Shown one piece after another: positions 56,441-64,000 of a DNA stretch of 64,000 bases. Both the position numbers and the translations under genes were made by a program. Origin of the DNA: Medicago truncatula (Eukaryota > Streptophyta > Magnoliopsida > Fabales > Fabaceae); NCBI RefSeq assembly GCF_003473485.1, contig NC_053045.1:63985994-64049993 (forward strand), read 5' to 3'. The notes beneath the pieces are model-generated. The model worked only from the letters and a program-made list of their open reading frames with translations. It was not told the origin of the DNA and searched no databases. How positions within the stretch are numbered: position 1 is the first letter of the stretch; every line of letters starts with the position of its first letter.

Positions 56441-56871
56441 GAAGCTTATAAGAGATAATAAGCCACATTATTACTAATCAGGATAAAAAAAAAAACTTTC
56501 TGAATGACAAAAATATAAACAAATCTTTCAAAAAGTTGCACAAATCTGATTTATTATATTAACAAATAATTTTATTTTAATTACAAATCTAATTTATTAC
56601 ATTAACAGATAATTTTATTATAATTACAAATCTAATTTATTACATCATCTTACGGTTAGGGATAGATTTTTGTGCCTCAGGGCATGACTTGTTTTTGTTC
56701 GGTCTACTACGCGTCCCGTAGAGATTATTTTAGAAGGAAATACAAATTCAAGATTAGTTTTTTTTTTCTTTTTTTTTTTTATAGCAAGATTAGTGTTATT
56801 TTTTTGTTTTGTTTTTTAACTTTGCATCAACTCATAAATGGATGAAGTTGTTTTAGGTCTCGTTGAAACAT

Positions 56872-57797
56872 TCCGTTTGGTTCAATGGTGGGGAGGGAAG
56901 GGGAGGGGTTTTAATGGAGGGAAGGGAAAGGGAGGAAAGAGAATGAGAGATATATCAATTAAATATATATTTGGTTCAAACGATAGAAGGGAAGGGGAGG
57001 GGGGAGATTTTAATTAAATATGTGTTTGGTTCACAAGGGGAGGGAAGAGATTTTAAAACCAAATTACTTTTTTATCCCTCTAATCTTAAAATAATATCAT
57101 GATTTTTAAATTATTCACTTCATGAAAAATTAAACATGATAACTTAATAACCGAAAACTCCATAAATAACCAAACACAAAAATTCTAACAAAAAAATATT
57201 AGGTATTCATAAATATTATAGCACTTCTAAGATAATCTAATACAATATAAAAATATTTATAAAAAAATTATTGTCAAAATATTTATAAAAAATAGTAAAT
57301 ATTATAAAATATAAAAAATTGCTACAAATTAATAATGTTTAATATATAATGCAACAAAAATTATAATATATATATATATATATCAAAATAAAAGCAATGT
57401 TAGTAAAAAAAGTGAATTCTAGTAAAAAAAAATAAAAACTAGAAGACATGAATATGTGGTTCTCGTTAAAAAAAATGACATTGACATGTTATAAAAAAGA
57501 GGGTAATAAGCAATATGTTGAAAACACTTAAATTTTTAATAATGATGATTTTGTCTTTTAAAAATAAATATAAGGATAATTATGTCAATGTAATTAAAAT
57601 TGCATTAACTCATCTTTCTTTCCCTCCCCTCCCCTCCAAAAAACTCCAATTTGAAGGGGAGCAGTAAATGAGTTTATGAGGGATTTTGCTTCCCTTCATT
57701 TCCCTCCCCTTCTAAAAATTGAACCAAACACAAAAAATTTAAAATATTCTCTCCCATCCTCTCCCCTCCCCTTCAAAACCTGTGAACCAAACACCTA
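56872..57797. mobile_element. MITE with reiterated GTTTGGTTCA ends
   Basis: Inner ends GTGTTTGGTTCACA (about 57022) and TGTGAACCAAACAC (about 57780) are perfect inverted repeats. The left side repeats GTTTGGTTCA plus GGGAAGGGGAGGGG three times and the right side mirrors this with CCCTCCCCT blocks. No transposase. It is probably PIF/Harbinger-like, possibly nested copies; the exact outer borders are unclear. Confidence 0.65.
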
Positions 57798-57974
57798 ATA
57801 TATGATCTCTTAATTTATAGCCAAAAAGTAAGATTTCTTTTGTCGAGTGACAATAATGGAGCTCAAACTTATACCTTCAAAATTCAAGCTTTGACTTTTT
57901 ACTACTAGAACAAACTTTTAAACTTAACAAAATGTACATAATTATAAACAAGAAATATAGTTATTATTATGATT

Positions 57975-58065
57975 CATGTATGAAAAGCAACAAGACAACA
58001 AAAAGCTACACTACATGCATACAAGATATGCATAGAAAAATTGCGTACCTGTTTGACAATTTGGT
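57975..58065 (-). other. Candidate leader exon, distal copy, with donor
   Basis: Minus-strand ATTGTCAAACAG then GTACGCAA (donor at 58047-58048) and the same GTAGCTTTTTGTTGTCTTGT block as at 56296-56378. Duplicate of the proximal copy, 1.7 kb away, with MITE-rich DNA between. Confidence 0.35.
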
Positions 58066-58186
58066 GGTGGTGAATTGCAGATTTGCATTTTCATGGGGTT
58101 GAAGATGATGAGGGGAAAATATATAGTGCATATTGACCATCATAAAATCTATGTTCTTCTTTAATATAGTTAAAAAAAAAAACTTT

Positions 58187-58230
58187 TTTATGGTGGAAAC
58201 TAATTCCCCTTTCTCATGTTAAATGCCACT
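58187..58230. mobile_element. Possible Mutator-like terminus
   Basis: TTTTATGGTGGAAACTAATT then CATGTTAAATGCCAC resembles the right end of the Pack-MULE at 47694 (TCCATGGTGGGAAA ... TTAAATGCCACC). A partner terminus was not found. Confidence 0.4.
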
Positions 58231-58749
58231 TACTAAGATATGGTTTGTCCGAAGACTTTAATTCATAAATATTTTTTACAAAATATTTAGTTTTTTATCA
58301 GAATTTTAAAGAACTGCATTTCCTATAAAGATTATTTTAGAGCTGAATCTTTCTATGCCAAAGTAAATTCTCTTTTATACTTTTGTGTATTTAGTTTGTT
58401 GTATTAGTGCAACAGTTTCTACTTATTTTGTGACTTGTATGCTTAACTAGTCTAGTGCCCGTGCGTGACACGCGGGTGGATACCAACAATATTTTACAAA
58501 TGAGAGAATCAACAGGAGCTTCAGATTATCCAATATCAAACAAAAACAAAAACATAACGACAACATTAAAGAATGTTCATAAAGATAATAAATATGGAGA
58601 CACAAAAAACATAAAAACAAATTTCAGAAATCAAATAAGAGCAATACAACCATATTGATTAACACACTGGTTTATATCGTTATTGATTTCAAAGTCAATA
58701 AATCAACATTGGCTTCAAACTACCAAGACAATTGTAACGATCCAGATCT

Positions 58750-58899
58750 GATTAATAATAATGGTGTGAATTAGAGACTCTAAATAAAGGATGATATAAG
58801 ATTTTATATAGTAAATTGGAGATAATTAATAATAATTGTGTGAATTAGAGACTCCAAATAAAGGATAAGATAAGATTTTATATAGTAAATTGGAGAAAT
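58750..58899. repeat. Two-copy tandem repeat of about 75 bp
   Basis: Units run from ATTAATAATAATGGTGTGAA to TATAGTAAATTGGAGA and repeat once with about four substitutions. Confidence 0.9.
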
Positions 58900-59049
58900 C
58901 CATAACTTATCCTTATCCTTATTATCTAATCCTAATGTAGAGTATAAACGCAAAATCATAATCCTAAATTATGGGCGAAAAATGTACATTTAATGCTGAA
59001 ATTTGAATTTCAAATCTAACAATAAACCCTTCAGCTTATTAAACTCCTA

Positions 59050-59403
59050 AGAGCATCATTATCGGTAGCAAAATTGAGTGTCTTTACTGATGCAAAAGCA
59101 ATTGTGTCAGAATATTGTGGATATTTGGGTTTGAAAGGCATCCACAAAATTGCCACCGTTCCACTGCAATACTACGGTGGTTTAGAATAAAAAAATATAT
59201 AAAGTACACCTAACACATACTTGTCACATTATGATTGATGGTTGTGGATTTAGTGGGACCCATTTTAGAGTTTTAGATGAGTGGTATGAATATTTAAAAA
59301 ATGTAGTTGAGTGGTTTAAGTAATTGAGAGATGTGAAGTAATATAATTTATTATGTGGGACCCATTTATACTACACACATGGGTGGTATGGATGTGGATG
59401 CTC
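59050..59403. mobile_element. PIF/Harbinger-type MITE A of a three-MITE train
   Basis: Begins GAGCATCATTATCGG and ends GGATGTGGATGCTC, flanked by TAA at 59047-59049 and 59404-59406. It carries no transposase. Its right part is the mirror image of the left part of MITE B. Confidence 0.85.
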
Positions 59404-59406
59404 TAA

Positions 59407-59801
59407 GAGCATCCACATCCATACTACCTATTTTGGTGGTATAAATGGACCCTACTTAATATATTATATTACTTCACACTTCTCAATTATTTAAACTATT
59501 CAACTACACTTTCTAAATATCCATACCCCTCACCCAAAACTCTACAATTGGTCCCACTAATTTCATAATATACTCTAAATTTATTATCACAAGCTTTTTA
59601 AATTATTTTTTCATCAATTTAACTCATAAAGTATTATTAAAAAATGAAAGTTGATAGAATGGCAGAGAAAGGAACCGTGGTATTGCAGAGCCACGGTGCT
59701 AATTAAAGAACTAGAAAATTAAGTGAATTATCATTGCAACCCTGACAAAGTGTTATTGGTTTTGGTGAAACCACCCACCAAGTCAACCGATGTGTATGCT
59801 C
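59407..59801. mobile_element. PIF/Harbinger-type MITE B, head-to-head with A
   Basis: Begins GAGCATCCACATCC and ends TGTGTATGCTC, flanked by TAA at 59404-59406 and 59802-59804. It shares the left TAA with MITE A. Sequence next to the shared target pairs with MITE A over about 140 bp, so the two are copies of one family in opposite orientation. Confidence 0.87.
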
Positions 59802-59819
59802 TAAGTGTCCTTCCAACTA

Positions 59820-60111
59820 CTCATCCGTCCCTAATTATAAGACCCTTTTGAGAATTTTTGTTGTTCATTTTTATAAGATTCCTTTGCTATTTCCAACTAC
59901 ATTAATTATTTTTTTACATGCATGCCCTTATTTATTATACATAATTTTCTTCAATCAACAATAAATATCATGATGAAAACATAAACCAATTCTCTTTTAA
60001 AGGATAAAATTGTAAAAACAATAGTAATTACAAACATATTTAATACAAATATCCACTATCTTAATTCCCGTTATTTTTTTAAAAGGGTCCTATAATTAAG
60101 GACGAATGGAG
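59820..60111. mobile_element. Intact Stowaway-like MITE
   Basis: Termini CTCATCCGTCCCTAATTATA and the inverse (TATAATTAAGGACGAATGGAG) are flanked by TA at 59818-59819 and 60112-60113. Length 292 bp, no coding capacity. A truncated relative lies at 24650-24819. Confidence 0.92.
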
Positions 60112-60239
60112 TATTTCCAATGTCTTGCGCACTGCTCAAGAAAAGGTACGATATAATTTGCTGGATACCAAGGAGTATTGATGAATTTTGTCTACCATAT
60201 TTAATTACCAAAATTGCAAAAACAACTTCCCACTACCTT

Positions 60240-60770
60240 TTCTCCTCTTTCCTCATTAACAAAAATCTCTCGAACCCACTCTCCTCATCATACGTATCTA
60301 TTCTCCCTCTGTTCCTCTTCCACAAATTATCACCCCAAAAACTCCAACTGCCTCCCTCATCCTCCCTAAACTCCCTCTATATCACCCTAACTAACACCCT
60401 CGACATCCACTCTCTCCTGCACCGTCCCACTCGCCGCAGCTCAAAACCCTACTACACCCCATTAACGCACTTACATCGCAGCAGAAGTTTTTCTCCTCCG
60501 TATCACCACCATCTACCATGGCGGCACCAGCTCCGGCTATTTCATCTCCGCCGACTCCGTCTCCGATTCCGACCCAACACTTTCTTCTTGCTCAAATTAG
60601 AACCTCTTCTCTTTTCTCTCTCATTTTCACACTTACAACTTACATTGAAAGTAGTGCACACACCCTCCATCTCTTTTTCCAACTACGACGATGATATGAG
60701 CGGATTCGACGGATCGGATGCGTAGAAACGAGAACCGGATATTAACAAGAGAAGTTATCTCTGGAAGTCG
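60240..60770 (+). other. GC-richer gene-like segment, not identified
   Basis: A C-rich block in which all three plus frames stay open for long stretches; one ends SNYDDDMSGFDGSDA before a stop at 60723. Composition suggests a first exon or leader of a gene, and a GTATGC donor-like site follows at 60776. An exon-like block ending in a GTATGC site lies at about 61811-61918. No family is recognised in any frame, so no product is proposed. Confidence 0.3.
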
Positions 60771-61104
60771 TTGAGGTATGCAGATGAGTACATACATTTG
60801 ATGAGAAGCTATATAAATTTGTTGAGGTATGCATCGAGTGAATTGGAAAAACCTGAAGAAAACAAAAATCATTTTTTTATTTGTGTTCTGGTTGCAGAGA
60901 ATGGTCAATTTTCAGTTCCTATGAGAGGTTAGTGTATGAGGATTATGATGAAATACATATTGGTGATTTTAATCGCATTCCTTTTTGCATTGTGACTATA
61001 TATTCTTCAAATTATTAAATTGTTTAGAACTAATTATTTTTTCATTTTGGAACTATTGTATGGTTATGCAAACTATGTTGCTCCCTGAGCTTCTACCCGA
61101 GACT

Positions 61105-61210
61105 TTTTGACTTTGTAAAGTGGTCTGATATTAAATTTGATTGTAACTTTGTGAAGTGGTCTCATATTATTTTTATTTGATTGTGACTTTGTGAAGTGGT
61201 CTGATATTAG
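61105..61210. repeat. Three-copy repeat of about 40 bp
   Basis: GACTTTGTAAAGTGGTCTGA, AACTTTGTGAAGTGGTCTCA and GACTTTGTGAAGTGGTCTGA follow one another, each with TATTA and a TTTGATTGT linker. Confidence 0.9.
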
Positions 61211-62639
61211 TATCAGGTACGAGTCATTCTCTTTGATCAAAGCTACTTTGCATTCTAAGTGTATGATAAAAGGATCGCTTGAATTTAGTTGAGGTTTGTT
61301 GATGGCTAGTCCCATTCATATTTTCTTCTCTATATTTGTTTAACTTTTGGCATCAATTAATATATTTGTTATAGATTGTTTTGATTTTTTTAAAATGGAG
61401 AGTTTTAATATGATGACAAGTGATAGTTTTTCTTTTATTTGCAATGAGATTTCAGTGCTAATGTATATGCCATATTATTAGGAAAAAAAAATAGTTGAAC
61501 TTAAGATTGTTGTATACTCCAATTTTAAGTTTTAATATATGAGATTTCATGTTGTTAACACATGCCTTATTTGCTGCTTCCTATTGGCTTTTATTTATTT
61601 CCATGATCAATGTGTGTGTCTGAGGGAAAACAAAGATTAATTGAATCTTTTTTCTTATTGGGACTGTATAGTTTTTATAGGTGGTGTGGAGTTGTGATAT
61701 CAAAGGCTTTTAAAACTAAGGTCACTTTCCCAAAGACTAAAGATTTCCAAAACTTTTCACTTTGTAAGGCCGAAAATACTGTGTGGTTCTTCCAGTTTGT
61801 GCATTGCAGGGAGGAGATGAAGGTTATTTCAATGCCAGTCACACAACTGGCAGCTTGGCCGCGCACCACCCACACCGCAATACATGGCTGAGAAAGAGAT
61901 TAAAGATGAGAATTAAGGTATGCAATGTGTCACAACTGATTTGATTTGCTATTTTAATTATACATTGATGCAATCTTCTTAATTGATTTGTTGGTTCTGT
62001 TTTACATTTCTCATTACCCACTTTCAATGAAGACTAGATTTCAATTATGATATATTGGCAGTTTTGTGAAAAATTCTGTCTTTCACTAGCGTACATATGT
62101 TCATTGATTCATTGAAAACGAATTTATGTTGCTGATGCATGGAATGTCATAGAATAAATGAAAAAAAAAAGGCATTCGTTTTCTGATTCTGATGATCTTC
62201 CCTTTGAGTACTGCTATGACATAAGGTTATAATAGTTTATAGCTTGAGAGATTTCTTTTCTTTTTAATTTCAAATTAATCATCAAGCACTAATTGTTGGA
62301 TATAGTATGAGATATGTTCGATATATAATTGAAGTTTGTAAAGTTAGTTACAGGTTGGATAGTATTAGTTGCACATTAGTTAAGATTTGTTAGTTTAGCT
62401 ACGGTCACTATGTTAAGTGTATCATACACCCAGTGTAATCATCTTTTCTTATTCTACCAAATGTAAAGTGTATCAGCTGCAAATTAATTAAGATTTCAAC
62501 TTTGTCTATCCACCAATTTCTTTTATTATTTGCTTTGAATAGATTTAGTAGCATCCACACAACTGCTCCTATAATTAGCAAACTTTGTTTTCATTATTAG
62601 AATGAATATTAAGTAACTTAAAAACCTTATATATATTCT

Positions 62640-62900
62640 TTTCAGTCATTGACAGGACCAAGGTTGTTAAAATCGCGATCTAACACCCAAGATCGTACGA
62701 TCTTGCAATTCCGATGGCCATCACCGATCTGCAGCGGTTAGGAGATCGGAAACGACAGCGGAGCGGACGATTCGCCGAGGAAAATCGAAAGATCGCAGAA
62801 TCGACGCTCTTCTGCGTTTTCTGCAATGGTTTTTGACCCGGTTCAGAGGTTGATGACCATTCCCGGGTTTGACCCAAACGTGTTTTGTGCCTTTTTTTTT
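62640..62900. repeat. GATCG-rich dispersed repeat end
   Basis: Starts near AAGGTTGTTAAAATCGCGAT, followed by reiterated GATCG/CGATC motifs. A diverged relative starts near 18360. Possibly one end of a hAT-like element; the other terminus was not seen. Confidence 0.35.
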
Positions 62901-63138
62901 TGTGCAAGCTTTTTCATTTCTTATTCCCTGAAACTGTTGATTTCATTAAACCCATTAATTATTTAGTCAAAATAATAACTCAGTTTGTTATAGAAATCAT
63001 CTCAATAAACCCACTAAGCAATAATTGTGGAAACTTATTAATACACCCATAATTTGAGGAAACTTACCAATGCAATTCACCCAGGTTCATTTATTATAGA
63101 AATCATCTCTCTTCCTTTCTGAACCGACCTGTCTTAGA

Positions 63139-63198
63139 AAAATGGCACTTTTCCATTGTGGGAAAGAACTTGCCATTCTCCCAGGCGAAATGCCACCC
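63139..63198. mobile_element. Mutator-like terminus facing left
   Basis: Read inward on the minus strand: GGTGGCATTTCGCCTGGGAG then GCAAGTTCTTTCCCACAATG. It has the same start as the Pack-MULE TIR at 47694. No matching second end was found. Confidence 0.5.
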
Positions 63199-63230
63199 GT
63201 GAAGATAGGCAACTTATACATGTTGGAGCA

Positions 63231-64000
63231 GGTGGCATTTAGGGTGGGTGAGGGAAATAATTTCCCACCATGGGAAAGTTGTTTGTTTACCGTTAGATTA
63301 AAGTGGAGTACTGATTTTATCATGGTCAATCCACACAAATCTTTTTTTAGTTTGTCTTCAACCTCCAACGACAACCATTAATGACGTCACTTGAATACCA
63401 ACCCAGATTTTCCATTGGCGCCAGAAACAGCTGTACAACTATACCAACCTCCCATTTTTTAAAATGAAAATCCACCCCCTCTCTTGCGTGATTTTTCCTA
63501 TTTCCTTGTAGTTAAGGCCCCAATTTCAAAGACAGACACAACTTTCATAGATGTTGTTCAAACTTGTTTAATTTTAGAAAATTGAAAAATTATAAAGCTC
63601 ACCCATAAACCTTCAAAATAGTAATATATTCATTTGTGTGACTTGAATCACGATTATTACGATGAAGATGGATGTTTGAACATATCTATTAAACCCGATT
63701 TTCTTCAGATATGGAATGTTCATCCAATTATTTTGCTTGATTACATGCAAAAGTAAAAAAATACATGGGTAAGTGGTTGAAAGTTGAAATAGGTTGTCGG
63801 CAGTAAAGGAAGAAGATGGGGAAGCAATTTAAGAAGTATGATTATCAGAGTTGAAGAAATTGAAATGAAGCAAGAAAAAGGTACGACAATGCTGTTAGAG
63901 TGATGGTGGAAGATGGTGTGAAAAAATAATCTTGTGTTTAGAGAGTATGATAATACTATCTTCTTTATTTGATTTAATGGTCAAAATCAACTTTTCTATA
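63231..64000. mobile_element. Mutator-like element cut by the window end
   Basis: The left end GGTGGCATTTAGGGTGGGTG continues to TTTCCCACCATGGGAAAGTT and TTTACCGTTAGATTAAAG. The last bases of the window (TTTAATGGTCAAAATCAACT) are the beginning of the inverted partner arm. The remaining terminus and target duplication lie beyond 64000. No coding frame was recognised inside. Confidence 0.7.

Noticed and set aside
60120..60725. 201-codon plus-strand frame as a gene
   Set aside because: All three frames of this C-rich block are open, codon content looks random (His/Leu/Pro/Arg-rich), and no domain is seen. Kept only as an unidentified gene-like segment.

Overview
The window is plant nuclear DNA. 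Coding regions are broken by AT-rich GT-AG introns, and the gaps are filled with short inverted-repeat transposons, LINE and SINE remnants and a gag-pol-less LTR element. An Au-type SINE, a second tRNA-derived SINE of a type I associate with legumes, RTE LINE fragments and the protein families seen point to a legume, probably near Medicago, Trifolium, Pisum or Cicer. That taxonomic call is inference.

Layout. 0-6 kb: non-coding DNA, a broken peroxisomal enoyl-CoA isomerase (ECI1-like) copy, Helitron helicase and B3-domain debris, and a probable solo LTR. 6.8-9.4 kb: seven exons of a Sec14/CRAL-TRIO gene that stops mid-gene, tail to tail with a 5'-truncated WEB-family coiled-coil gene. 9.5-13.2 kb: a hAT-type element with perfect target-site duplication, a plant-mobile-domain (PMD) gene fragment running into two minisatellites, and a PIF/Harbinger MITE. 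13.4-22 kb: an Au SINE, a short Sin3-like gene of three PAH domains, RTE LINE fragments and an F-box/DUF295 gene. 23-31 kb: nested hairpin elements, broken amino-acid-transporter and FAR1-like copies, and an orphan exon. 31.8-36 kb: a four-exon Myb-like gene beside an LTR element with no coding capacity. 36-48 kb: two SINEs, an L1 fragment, a second PIF MITE, about 5 kb with no recognisable gene, and a segmental duplication with a Mutator-like element inserted in one copy only. 47.7-51 kb: a phytocystatin gene between two Pack-MULEs, one carrying a PMD fragment and the other a sucrose synthase exon. 52.9-55.1 kb: a five-exon GAUT12/IRX8-like glycosyltransferase gene with possible upstream leader exons. 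58-64 kb: three MITEs end to end and a Mutator-like element cut by the window end.

Apparently intact genes are the Sin3-like, F-box, Myb-like, cystatin and GAUT12-like genes. They are unrelated neighbours, not a pathway. I found no coherent novel multi-gene system. The most notable structures are the two gene-capturing Mutator elements flanking the cystatin gene, a palindromic 30-bp array upstream of that gene, a minisatellite built from repeated 5' splice-site sequence, the shared-target MITE train, and a paralogous empty site that dates a Mutator-like insertion after a duplication. Most features rest on exact target-site duplications, exon phase and splice sites, or protein motifs read by eye. 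No database search was possible.
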